NCBI GenBank assembly: GCA_009823395.1
Contig: CM020509.1
Span: 22,460,199 to 22,524,198, forward strand
Direction: 5' to 3'
Length of the DNA: 64,000 nt
Origin: Thamnaconus septentrionalis
Taxonomy: Eukaryota; Chordata; Actinopteri; Tetraodontiformes; Monacanthidae
Shown piece after piece: positions 11,371-23,100 of the stretch (position 1 is its first letter; each line of letters opens with the position of its first letter). The notes under the pieces were generated by a model. The model was given only the letters and a program-made list of their open reading frames with translations. It made no database searches and had not been told where the DNA came from. The translations under genes and the position numbers were made by a program.

Positions 11371-12476
11371 CTCTGTGTTGACATTGAGACCATATGTGAC
11401 GGAGAGTCTGCTTCTCATCAGCAGTGAATCCTTCATCTCCACTCAACAGCAGTGAATCTCTCTGATGATGCGTTCAAGGACTGAAGTGTGAGTGCTGACT
11501 TCTGCCGTCTCTTCTTCTCTCCTCAGATGGAAGTGATGTGTTCATGTTGAGGGTGGATCACTTTGTACTGAGGATGGGGGAGGGCTCTTCCAGAGTGCAG
11601 CCAGTAGGGGGCATTAGAGGCTCGGCCGTTTTGTTATCCTCAGGAGCTGACAGTAAGTGTCACATCCCTCAACAAGTGTCCAGTCTCATCACGTCAGGGA
11701 GAAAAAGGTTCTTCAAAGAGGAAATCACATTTTTCTCACCGTTATCATGGACTGCCAACAAGTTATGGCAACTGTAGTTCTGTGAAGAGCCGCCAGAATT
11801 TAAATTAAAATTTATGTAAAAAAAAAACAAAAAAAAACAGCCAGATATTTTACACAGGTCACTCTATAATATGTCAATAAGAAACATAATGTGTTCAGAT
11901 GTGGCCTTGAACCTTTGAACGTTCCTATGACGTGTCGGTCCTCGCAGCTCTGAGTTCTGCCACTGAGGGTCGCTGTTTGACCAGCTTTTGCTTGTTTGGT
12001 TTTGTTTGTAGCCACAATGCAACCATCAGTTGTATCATACTGGGGAGTTGATCTTTCTGCCCTGCCAACAAGACATTTCCACCAAATAGAAAAACTATGT
12101 CAAAATAATAATAATGGTAAAAATGAATAAAATAAATCAATCCAGATTGAGACAACAGCGAGGCTCAGACACTCCAGACAGGAGTCCAGCATGTGGATGG
12201 GAAGTGTGAACAGTGTGGAGCAGTTGAATGTGTGGAAGATGTGGGCAGGAGAGGAGAAGAGGCTCCACGTCGCCTTTGATTGAGAAAAATCTACTGAAGA
12301 GTGGAGCTGAAGGAAGTCTCCAAGCATTGCTTTGACTTTCTACACAACACAGAATTAATAGGAGCACCTTTTGATTGTCTACAAGGTTACAGACCGTAGG
12401 TGGCGCTAACGCTCCCTATAATGGGGATCAAACTGCCAGATAGTACGTCACAAGAAGAGCACACACACATGTATGC
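11371..12476 (+). other. Old terminal-exon paralogue and upstream region of gene A
   Basis: From about 11371 to 11526 the sequence is a diverged relative of the region before the terminal exons: GATGATGCGTTCAAGGAC is followed by a pyrimidine-rich acceptor TCTTCTCTCCTCAG ending at 11526. It marks an older NLR 3' end. From about 11699 the sequence is a close paralogue of 35299-36060 upstream of gene B. A 19-base A-rich tract with one C lies at 11818-11838. No open gene was found. Confidence 0.5.
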
Positions 12477-12510
12477 ACTCTCTCTCTCCCTCTCTCTCTC
12501 TCTCTCTTAC
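12476..12510. repeat. (CT)n microsatellite
   Basis: A pyrimidine tract made mostly of TCTC units, just upstream of the gene A 5' module. The paralogous upstream region of gene B has CT and CA tracts at the equivalent place (36159-36391). Confidence 0.85.
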
Positions 12511-12514
12511 TCAC

Positions 12515-12676
12515 ACACAGCATCATGTGACTTCCTGGAAGTGTGGGAGCAGTTGAGACGGCTGGATGGGAGGATCCACAGTGAGCACAAGAAACAGGAA
12601 AAGAAGCCTAAAGTGAAAGTTGTTCTGTGTCAGGCTCCATTTTGAAGCGTAGCAGCAACAGCAGCAGCAGCAGCAG
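12515..12676 (+). promoter_or_regulatory. Gene A promoter-proximal module and 5' non-coding exon
   Basis: A block shared with genes B, C and D: CATCATGTGACTTCCTGGAAG, then GTTCTGTGTCAGGCTCCATTTTG, then an AGCAGCAGCAG-rich stretch ending in a strong donor CAG|GTGAGT at 12676. An ISRE/IRF-like motif TAAAGTGAAAGT at 12609-12620 has one mismatch to GAAANNGAAA. The start site is not mapped; the block is read as core promoter plus first non-coding exon because it recurs just upstream of each NLR start exon. Confidence 0.5.
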
Positions 12677-12813
12677 GTGAGTCCTGGCTTCAGTGTGTCA
12701 GTAGTCAACAATGTGACTTCAGTCTGGTTGATTTCTTCCTGTTCTCTCGCTCCCAAGTGGAAATCTGTGTTCTGAGCTCACTGCCTCACTTCCTGTTTGA
12801 CCTCCAGCTCAAG

Positions 12814-12947
12814 ATGAGTGTTCGAGTGGAGGAAGAGGAGGACAGAGCAGCAGCTTCTCCAGGGTCCAGCTGTGTGTCTCTGAAGAGCCACCACTCCAAA
12901 GATCAAACTCCAGACTTCAGTAATGAGCCTGGACCTCCTGAGACACG
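12814..12947 (+). CDS. Gene A coding exon 1: N-terminal peptide repeat 1
   Basis: This exon begins [19 protein letters not shown], an acidic start followed by the repeat core with SLKSHHSK and ends at PPET plus two bases of the next codon. Acceptor TTTGACCTCCAG lies six bases before the ATG; the donor is ACG|GTAAGA. Its 134-bp length is the same in genes B and C. Confidence 0.8.
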
Positions 12948-15900
12948 GTAAGAACACTTAGAGTGACTCAGTAACTGGAACTGCTGTTTGACTCACTGTT
13001 CAAACTATTGGTCATCTGGAAAAACTGGAACCTGATGTGAGAGGAACAACCCTCTTTCTTCATCCTAACTGGAAACAGCAGTGTGTGGAGATTTATTAAT
13101 GACTCTCAGCAGATCATTGATGAAAGAATCATGTTTTAAACACAGACATCAATGTTTTTGTTGCAGAGTTCAATACCAGAGAAAGAGAGCAGCGTCTCCA
13201 GGGTTCAGCTGTGTGTCTCTGAAGAGTCACCACTCCAAAAATGAACCTCCCTTCTTCAGTAATGAACCTGGACCTCCTGAGACACGGTAAGAACACTGAG
13301 AGTGACTCAGTAACTGGAACTGCTGTTTGACTCACTGTTCAAACTGTTGGTCGTTTGGAAAAACTGGAAGCTGATGTGAGAGGAACAACCCTCTTTCTTC
13401 ATCCTGACTGGAAACAGCAGTGTGTGGAGATTTATTATGACTCTGTCAATTGGCAGGCCCTCTGGAAAATCCTATCAAAATGTGGATGCCCAGAAAAATA
13501 TATCAGAGTGCTAAGGCTCCTACATGACAACATGACAGCAGCTGTCCTCTGTAATGGGAGTGAGACTGAACCTTTCAGTGTTGAAACTGGTGTTAAACAA
13601 GGATGTATCATTGCCCCTACCCTCTTTACAGTCTTCATAGCGGCCATCCTCCACCTCATTGGATACAGTTTCCCCACTGGTGTCCAGATCATATACAGAA
13701 CTGATGGCAAGCTGTTCAATCTACGCCGGTTCCTAGCCAAGTCCAAGCTCTCTTTCACATCTATAACGGAGCTGCAATATGCAGACGACAATGCTATTGT
13801 AGCCCATACAGAAGAAGAGCCCCAGTACACTCTAAATCAGGGGTGTCAAACCCATTTTAGTTCGCGGGCCACATAGCGGAAAATCTATTCCCAATTGGGC
13901 CGGACCGATAAAATCATGGCATGGTAATGATATTGTAAAAATAACTTCCAGTTGTTTTCTTTGTTCATGTTCTTTGAGCACTCTGCAGTGTGCATCAGTG
14001 TTGCCAACTCCTCAGTAAGGAAAGTCACCATTGGCTGTCCTGAAAGTCGCTAGAAATCACCATCGTTGAATTTGCATCACTGACAATTTGCACTTGATGG
14101 CAATGGATGCTGTAGGAGAGGAGCAACGTCTTGGGAGAAACAAAAAGTAAAAAAAACACCCTAAATATGTTTTAGGTATTTTTTTTATATATATAATTAT
14201 ATTTTTAATTATGTTAAATATATTTACCACAATCTACCGAATATTATTTTCATAAACATGGTATTGTTTAATATGATTGACATTTTTCGCGAATTGTGTC
14301 TGAAAGAGGTTGAGTTGTGTTTCAATGCGCAGTATTGTTGGCTCGTTAATTAGTGAAGAGGTTTGGCTGGTCAGAGCCTCACAGCTGCTTTCATGAGTCT
14401 CACTTATCTTCAGCTTTTAGTTTTAACCACGTAATTCAAGAGGATTGTTGTTGGAGTCTATGCTCTTAGAATTAAGGGTGAGTCAGTGACTGAGGCTGTG
14501 TGAGTCAAATGCAGTGATTTATTTTAATGTAACCATGAATAAACCTTTACATTTACATCTGGCTCTGTAAGAAAGGGCGGCTTCAGCGACTCATTTGCTG
14601 CCTGGGCGCGGAGTGGTGAGGGTCTCCTCTTTGAGAGTCTCCTCCTTGCTCCTCTCCTGACTGCTGCGCAATGCGTGGCAACACCTGCTGCTCGTGGATA
14701 ACAAGAACTGCGGAGGAACGATACTTGCTTTCACGTCAGTCTCCAAAATACAAGGAAAGTCTCCAATAATACCAGGAAAAGTCGCTAGATTTGTCACTAG
14801 TCGATCTTGACAAAAAAAAGTCGCCTTGGGGAGATGGAAAGTCGCCAGATTTAGCGAGAAAGTCGCCAAGTTGGCAACACTGCTCTACATCAACTTTATT
14901 TCGACAGAGATATTCTGGGGCAATGAGAGTAGCTAATAGGAGACATGCTGGGGCAATGAGGGGAGCCAATAGGAGACGTGAGTGGCTGTACTTGTGCTGA
15001 CTTGCTCAGTCCCAACATTAAGTTTGTTTGCGAAGCAGAAACAATATTGTGACATCAAGTGGACACATTTAGAACAGCAGTTTCTTTCACTGAAAAATTG
15101 TAGTTTTTAATGCTTTGCAAAATCATCTTGCGGGCTGGAAAAACCCAGTTTTGATCCGGCCCGCGGGCCGTTTGTTTGACACCCCTTACATTAAGAAAAA
15201 AGAAAAGAAAAGCATCTAGAGTCTAGATGCTTTTGCCACGGCCAACAGACTGCTTGGCCTAACAGTGAACATCAAGAAGACCAAAGTTCTCCATCAGCCC
15301 TCCCCAGACACCACTACGTCCCCTCCAACAATAACGATTGATGGTGAGCAGCTTCAAAATGTGGACTACTTTCCTTATTTAGGAAGCCACCTCTCCTCAA
15401 AGGCAGACATTGACAGCGAAGTACACCATCGTATCTGCTGTACCAGTGAAGCCTTTGCAAAGCTTCGCAAGAGAGTCTTTGAAAACCCTGATCTCCTTGC
15501 AAGAACCAAGCTACTTGTATATAAAGCAGTCATCCTGCCAACACTTTGATATGGAGCAGAGACCTGGAGCACCTACAGCCGACATTTAAGAGCACTGGAA
15601 TCCTACCACCAAAGGTGCTTACGTAAGATCCTGTACGTTAGCTGGAAAGAGCGGCGGGCAAACATCAGCATATTTGAGGGGGCAAATACTGACAGCATCA
15701 CCACCACCATCATGAAACACCAGCTACCATGGACAGGGCATGTAATTGGCATGGCTGACACACCTTCCAAAGCAGGTCTTTTATTCAGAGCTCTCTGCTG
15801 GCAAGCGTGCACCTGGAGGACAAAAAAAGCGCCATAAGGGCAACATCAGAACCAACCTGAAGAAATTGCAAATTAACATCTCAAACTGGGAGGACCTAGC

Positions 15901-16177
15901 TGAACACAGAACTACGTGGAGGAGCAGTCTGCATACAAATGCCACTTTTCTTGAGGACAATCTCCGACAGGCTGCCAAAATTAAGCGACAGCAAAGAAAG
16001 GAGAACGTCACCCCTGAACAGGCCCCCCCACACCCTACATCCAGCACCTCATACCCATGCCCACACTGCAGTAAGGTTTGTGGCTCCAGAATTGGCCTCT
16101 TCAGCCATCAGAAGATGCACAAAAAAAAGGTCACCCCCTAGGAGGACCATCATACTCAACTCCGAGTGATCGCCGAC

Positions 16178-16220
<43 letters not shown>

Positions 16221-16417
16221 AATGACTCTCAGCAGATAATTTATGAAAGAACCATGTTTTAAACACAGACATCAATGTTTTTGTTGCAGCAGTCAAAACA
16301 AGAGAAAGAGAGCAGAGTCTCCAGGGTTCAGCTGTGTGTCTCTGAAGAGTCAATACTCCAAACTTCTTCCTCCACACTTGAGTAATGAACCTGGACCTCC
16401 TGAGACACAGTAAGAAC

Positions 16418-16453
<36 letters not shown>

Positions 16454-18881
16454 GCAGGATCCAGTGACATCAGTGTTGACACTGCAACTACTTCACATTT
16501 CAAAGTGTTGAAATCCAGTTCAGTCCAAAGCCAAACAAGCATCACTGGAGAGAAACACAACCCAGTGTTGACTTCAAAACTGACCAGAGCTGATGAAATC
16601 ATTTCTACTGGGCAGACTGGGAGCAGAGCATCATGGGAATTAGAGCTGATTTAGAGCCAAAGATTAAAATAAAGTTCATGTCAAAGACAAAATGAAGAAT
16701 TTCAATACAAAAAAGATTAAAAAGTGACAAGTTGATCAAAGTGTCTCCATCCACAGGAGGAAGAAGAAGAGTGGTGGGTGTGGAGCAGCACTGCAACCTG
16801 CCAGTCACACCCAGACTGATCACAGTAAGACTGTCCACCTGCACCTCCTTCACTTCTCCCTCTGAGATCATGTCAGGACCTCCAGTGAGAAGATTCACTG
16901 AGGAACGTTGAGAGCAAACAGTCACACAGCAGCTTCACCACAGCAGCTGAAAAGTTGTGGAGAGAAAATGATGCTCACAATGTCACACTGATGTTTTCTT
17001 CTCCAACCTTTTCTCTGCTCCAGAGGCTGATGGTCTGCAGGAGCTTCTACAGCAGCAGAAGATCAGTCTGGAGAGGAGATGTGAACATGTGACTGAAGGT
17101 GAAGAAGCAGGAAGTCAAACCCTCCTCAACAGCATCTACACTGAGCTCTACATCACTGAGGGACTGAGTGAGGAGGTCAACAGACAGCATGAGGTCAGGC
17201 AGTTGGAGACCAAGAAGACCAAGAAGAGCCTCCACGACCGTCCAATCAGGTGCAGCCAGATCTTTAAAGCCTCACCTGAGCAGCAGGGACTCAGAGTCAG
17301 ATTGGTGCTGACCAACGGTGTCGCTGGGGTTGGAAAAACCTTCTCAGTGCAGAAGTTCACTCTGGACTGGGCCCAGGGCCTGGAGAACCAGGACCTTCAT
17401 CTGGTGCTTCCTCTCTCATTCAGGGAGCTCAACTTGGTCAAAGAGCAGCACTACAGTCTTCTGGAGCTGCTCCATGTTTTCCATCCAACGTTAGAGAAGC
17501 TCACAGCAGAGCAGCTGGATGTCTGCAAAATTCTCTTCATCTTGGACGGCCTGGATGAAAGCAGACTGGCTCTGAACTATAAGGACAACCAGGTGGTGAC
17601 TGACGTCACTCAGAAGAAGTCAGTCAGCGTCCTGCTAACAAACCTGATCAGAGGAGATCTGCTTCCCTCGGCTCTGCTGTGGATAACTTCCAGACCTGCA
17701 GCAGCCAGTCAGATCGCTCAGTCATGTGTGGACAGGCTGACAGAAGTACGAGGCTTCACCGATGACCAGAAGGAGGAGTATTTCAGGAGGAGGATCAGAG
17801 ATGGAGAACATGTGTCCAGCAGGATCATCTCCCACATCAAGGCCTCCAGGAGCCTCCACATTATGTGTCAGATCCCGGTCTTCTGCTGGATCACTGCCAC
17901 AGTTCTGGAGAGCATGTTGAGCTCAGAGCAGAGAGGAGAGCTGCCCAAGACCCTGACTGACATGTACTCACACTTCCTGCTGGTCCAGACCAAGAGGAAG
18001 CAGCACAAGTATGGAGGAGGTCCACAGGAGCTGACGGAGGCTGACAGGGAGCTTCTTCTGAAGCTGGGCCAGCTGGCATTTGAACATCTGGAGAGTGGAA
18101 ACATCATGTTCTACAGTGAAGACCTGGAGAAGTGTGGTCTCAGTGTGACTGACGCCTCTGTGTACTCAGGAGTTTGTACAGAGATCTTCAGAAGAGAGAG
18201 TGTGATCTTCCACAAAACCATCTACTGCTTTGTTCATCTGAGCATCCAGGAGTTTCTGGCTGCAGTCTACAGCTTCCACTTTCACACCAAGACAAAGGTT
18301 CTGGATGGTTTCTTGAAGCATTTTCATTCAGACCCTGTCTTACCTCTGGTGTTTGATGTCAACCCTAAGATAAAACAAATTGATCTACCTCACCAATCCC
18401 TGGATGAGTTCCTGAAGAGGATGATGGAGAAATCCCTGCAGAGTCCAAACGGTCACCTGGACTTGTTTGTTCGCTTTCTCCATGGACTCAGTCTGGAATC
18501 CAACCAAAGACTCTTAGGAGGCCTGCTGGGTCTCTCTGACAACCATCCAGGAATCTTACAGAAGGTCATCAACAACCTGAAGGAGATGAACACTGGTGGT
18601 GTTTCTCCTGACAGAAGCATCAACATCTTCCACTGTCTGCTGGAGGTGAAGGATCAGTCAGTGCATCAGGAGGTCCAAGAGTTCCTGCAGTCAGAGAACA
18701 GATCAGAGAAGGAACTCTCAGTGCTCCAGTGTTCAGCTCTGGCCTACATGCTGCAGATGTCAGAGGAGGTTCTGGAGGAGTTGGACCTCAACAAATACAA
18801 CACAACCATGGAGGGAAGATTGAGACTGATTCCAGCTGTGAGGAACTGCAGGAAGGTTGTGATAGGTTTAAGAAGGTACGT

Positions 18882-18938
<57 letters not shown>

Positions 18939-19267
18939 GTGTTGAAACTCTATATGATGTCATTCTTGGCCAGGTCTCTCTTGTAAAAGAGATCTTGTAT
19001 CTCAAAGGGAAAAACCTGGTTAAATAGTTATAATAATACAACAACAACAGAAAAGAGTTTTTTAAAGTGAGAGAAAATCAATCCATGTTCAGAGGGTTGA
19101 GTGTCTTTGAATGATGGAAGGTGAGAACCATTGTTAAATATAGATGTCTTTCTTTTTTGGGAGTTCCATTTTGGAATGGGATCAGTGACCATTTGAAAAT
19201 GTGTGCTTCTTTGTCGAGTTGAAAAAATCTTGAAGGGCAAAATACTTGATGATGATGGTGATGATGG

Positions 19268-19316
<49 letters not shown>

Positions 19317-20064
19317 AGCAGCAACTTCTCACTCTGTTCTCCTTCATTCAGTGAACTCCCAGAGCTTGAGTGTGCAGTGGTGTCTTCAGCTCTGCAGTCC
19401 AGCCCCTCCCACCTCACACTGTTGGACCTGAGTCTCACCATCCTGATGGATCCTGGAGTGAAGCTGCTCTGTGCTGGACTGCAGAGTCCAAACTGCAGAC
19501 TGGAAGTTCTCAGGTCAGTTCCTGCTTTCTACTGGTGGACAGTGTGTGTCAGCAGATGACAACTGTGTGTAACGCTGCTCAGTGTGAAGACTTTGAAGCA
19601 GATATTAAAGACTCATCTAGACAAAGTGGATGTTGTTGATATTTTCATGTCAACAATCTGCAGCCAGAAAAGACTTTGGATGGTGGTGTAGTGGGGGGAG
19701 TTGATTGATTAATTTAATCGATCAAACTAACGAAGGAGTGGAAACGGACATCAAAAAGAAATTAATAATTTTAATATTTATAATATTTAATATGATTTGA
19801 TCGGGGCACCACCTGCTTTTTGGTTGTTGAAGTCAGCAGGAAACGTCAGAATCAGTCTCAATACCGTCTCCTTAATGGGCAGTTCTTGACGATACGCAGG
19901 GATTTGAACCACACTTTAATAAGTCAGTCAAACAATGACATCAGGCTTAATGTGCATTTATTTGTGTAACAATAGATGGTTCACACAGAACAGCATGACA
20001 TGAATGTGGTCATAAAGACACAATCAGCAACGAACTGTGCGAGTGTTGGGTGTGCGTGCGTGCA

Positions 20065-20122
<58 letters not shown>

Positions 20123-23100
20123 TGGGCGAGAGAGAGAGTAAGTACAGAAAACCTAAACTTATGCTAAAAGTAACAAAATAAAAGAAGAAATATAAAAGAG
20201 TTTGGTTCGTCTACTAGACTTGTTGTGACTGAGTCTAGCAAAAATGATATGGCAGTTATTTGTTAAGCTGATGCGACACCAGACTCTTTGAGACAGTGAG
20301 CGAATGATGAGGGCTTACGTTGGATGAGCTTCTTCCAAGTTGGTCCTGGGAGTTTGTACTGTACCGTTCGGGTCCGGTACCATGCAGGGAGCTTGGGAGC
20401 TTGGATTGGAACTGCCCGTTCTGCTCTGTCCTGCAGGTGGAACTGCCCGTTCTGCTCTGTCCTGCAGTATCCAGCTTCACTGGCGATTTTGGCATCAGAG
20501 GAAAAAAAACTTGGCTGGTCCAAAAGAAAACCCCAAAAATCACAATCTCAGGGCTGAGGATGCCAGTTGAGATTGGGCAAAAGTTAAAAATGAAAAATAA
20601 TGGTCACTGGACGAGGCTGAGTTGTTTCTGCTTCTGTCTTAAATTGGCCTTTTGCCAGAAATTAGGAAAAATTAAGTTGACAAAAATTAGAATAAAAAAA
20701 AATGACGAAGACAAAAACTAGACAAGACAACACTAAGAAAGACTAGACAACACTCAGGAAAACTAAAAACTTCTCTTCTTCTACTTCTTCATCTTCTTCT
20801 TTTCCTTTCTTTCCTTCTCTGAGACAAAGGAACTGAATTCACTGATATAACTTGGAGAAGAGGGTGGTCTTTTGAACTCCAAGAACCAATGAAAAGACTG
20901 TTCCAACACTAAAACTGATGGGTCGTCTTACACTATATGCATATGATGAATATGTATGTGGTGTTGGGTTCATTGCTGATAAAGAATTAAAACAACAACC
21001 AAAAATGAAATAGAAGAACAACATGAAGAAATATAAACCGTGTGATCCTTCGTATGGTGGATACCTTGCGAAAGTTAGGAAACAGTTGAGGAAGACATAG
21101 CGTTCAAAGCACATTAAACCTTCAACATATATTTTATATCTAAATACCTATCAACCTATCTAAGCATGCACACAAAAGCAGGAGTAAGTTTATTTATATT
21201 TAAAAAACAACTGAAAGATTTAATAGATTTCGCATTCAGGCACTTATATGGGCATGTATACAAATATATCTATTTATATATATATATATGAGTAGATATA
21301 TGTATCTGTGGTTGTCAATATTTAAAAGGTGTATGTAGGGATTGAGGTAACAGTCGCCTGAGTGTAACGTGGAAAACTGGTGATGGTAATGATAGGGATT
21401 ATGGCAAAGCATGTAACATTGATATGAGGAAAAACCGACGTGCAAAGTTTATTCAACTTTTAATCGATTACTTAGGAAACACTTTTGTAACCTCCCCGTA
21501 GGGGACACTCTTGCTCCACCTGAAGCTTGAAAGCCTCCAGGCTTCCTTAAGGAAGAAATCCTAAATCCGTTAATTTTGAGGTTAGAAGAGTGATTCAAAG
21601 TCCATTAATACTTTATTTTTGATGGTGGTCATAGATGTGTGACTTCCAGATTTCTCTGAAAAGGGGAAAATAGAGTTTTTAACATTGTCTGATATTGAGA
21701 TGTTCAGGAACATCTGTGTTGAGGATGGCCCCTTTGGAATGTTCTGCTGGGGGATAAAGGTCGTAAAACTAGCGCTGGCCGCCCGTGGGACCAGTCCCTG
21801 CCTGGAACCAGGTCGTCTGAGAAAGCTTCGGAGTGGACTCCCAACTGTGATTTGTGGGTGAAAGTGTTCTTCCGAGAGCGGGTGTTTTACGGCTTTAAGA
21901 TTTTAAGTAGAGATAGTCGCAGAGAAAGTAGCATCACAGCCAATCAGGTACCACCTTTGGTTCCTCCAAACGTGGTTCAACGGAATGCCATGCCGCAATA
22001 AATTCCAATTGTCCTGGGGAAAAACATTAGGTCCAGATGTGGCACTACAGTGGAAGAAAGTGTGGAAAATGTCTCCAGTCACTTTGGAGTTCAATGGAAG
22101 TTGTTGATTGGTGATGAAGGTCACATGACTGAGCAGAAGATCCTGTGAAGAAATATGAGAGGCAGATTAATAGTGCAGCAGTATTTCTTCATCTTGTCCT
22201 TTGAATGTGTTTGACTTGTAACGAGACTCTGATGACTGAAAACAGCCACAAGCACACAAAGGTCTCATTGATTATTTTCCATCTTCACTGCTGATTAGCT
22301 GCACACTGACTGACACACTGCTGTTGTTGTACTGACAACACAGTGGCACGATGACTTGTTTGAGGGAATGACTCAGTGATCCCAACAGCTGCACATCTGG
22401 ATCATCAACAGGGAGAAATGACTCTTAATATGACATTTACACCAAGGAAGAAATCAAATAATTATTCTTTATTCAGGTTGAATGACTGCAGTTTCTCAGA
22501 GTTCAGCTGTGATTGGCTGCTCTCAGCGTTGAAATCCAACCCCTCCCACCTCAGACTCCTGGACCTGAGTGAGAACCAGCTGCAGGATTCAGGAGTGAAG
22601 GAGCTGAGTGGTTTTCTGCAGGGTCCGGACTGTAAACTGGAGACTCTGAGGTCAGTACTGGTTTGGAACCAGTGGATGATGGTTTCAGCACCAAACACAG
22701 TTCATCACACATGTTGAATAAACATTGAACTGAAGGTTGATTCATATCAAAATGACATCTAGAAATATGAAAACTGTTCTTCTGTTCATGTCTGAAATTT
22801 AAAGCAGGTCATCAGTGGTCATGAGACCAAACATCATTTTAACACAAATTAGTTTTGGACTGAGGATTTAATTTCAAGGTGACATTTTCTCTAGTGTCAG
22901 ATTCTGAAGTCGACATTTCACTTTGATTTTCAGAGTGATGACACCCTGGAAAAACTCTCCATCATTATAAACTCTCCATCATTTATTCTCTATTCAGGTT
23001 GAGTAACTGCAGGTTGTCAGAGCTCAGCTGTGATTGGCTGCTCTCAGCTCTGAAGTCCAATCCCTCCCACCTCAGAGAGCTGAACCTGAGTAGGAACCAC

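Larger units (their letters stand above)
13437..16221 (+). mobile_element. 5'-truncated LINE in gene A intron 2, itself disrupted
   Basis: A non-LTR retrotransposon fragment carrying reverse transcriptase ([16 protein letters not shown] and YADD at 13778-13789), then after a transposon insertion the RT thumb ([12 protein letters not shown] and [13 protein letters not shown]) and a C-terminal C2H2-like zinc finger ([21 protein letters not shown], about 16058-16126). It ends in a (GAT)n tail at 16177-16219. The bases ATGACTCT flank it on both sides (13437-13444 and 16222-16229), as a target duplication or insertion microhomology. The uninterrupted target is visible at 13086-13115 and in gene B. 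A TGA in the TL-YGAETW motif and frameshifts make it dead. Clade not determined. Confidence 0.8.
19640..22390. other. Unassigned 2.7-kb insertion in gene A first LRR intron
   Basis: The flanks AAGACTCATCTAGA...TTGTTGAT on the left and ACATCTGGATCATCAACAGGG on the right are adjacent in gene C (53816-53876), so about 2.7 kb is extra here. It has no convincing reading frame, terminal inverted repeats or LTRs that I recognise. It holds (GT)n and (GA)n tracts at 20041-20138, a 31-bp direct repeat at 20408-20467, a pyrimidine-rich tract near 20770-20818 and AT-rich sequence. Some of the last 250 bases may be original intron. Confidence 0.5.

Noticed and set aside
12757..12813. Upstream in-frame extension of the gene A start exon
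   Set aside because: It reads across the conserved intron acceptor TTTGACCTCCAG; ATG 12814 is the conserved start in genes A, B and C.
15211..15231. Near-palindrome AGCATCTAGAGTCTAGATGCT as a regulatory site
   Set aside because: It sits at the hAT-LINE border and half of it is LINE coding sequence; best explained as insertion debris.
19078..19347. Open frames of poly-His, poly-Met, poly-Asp or poly-Ser across GAT tracts (also 41929-42237)
   Set aside because: They are translations of the (GAT)n microsatellite in different frames and lie in an intron.
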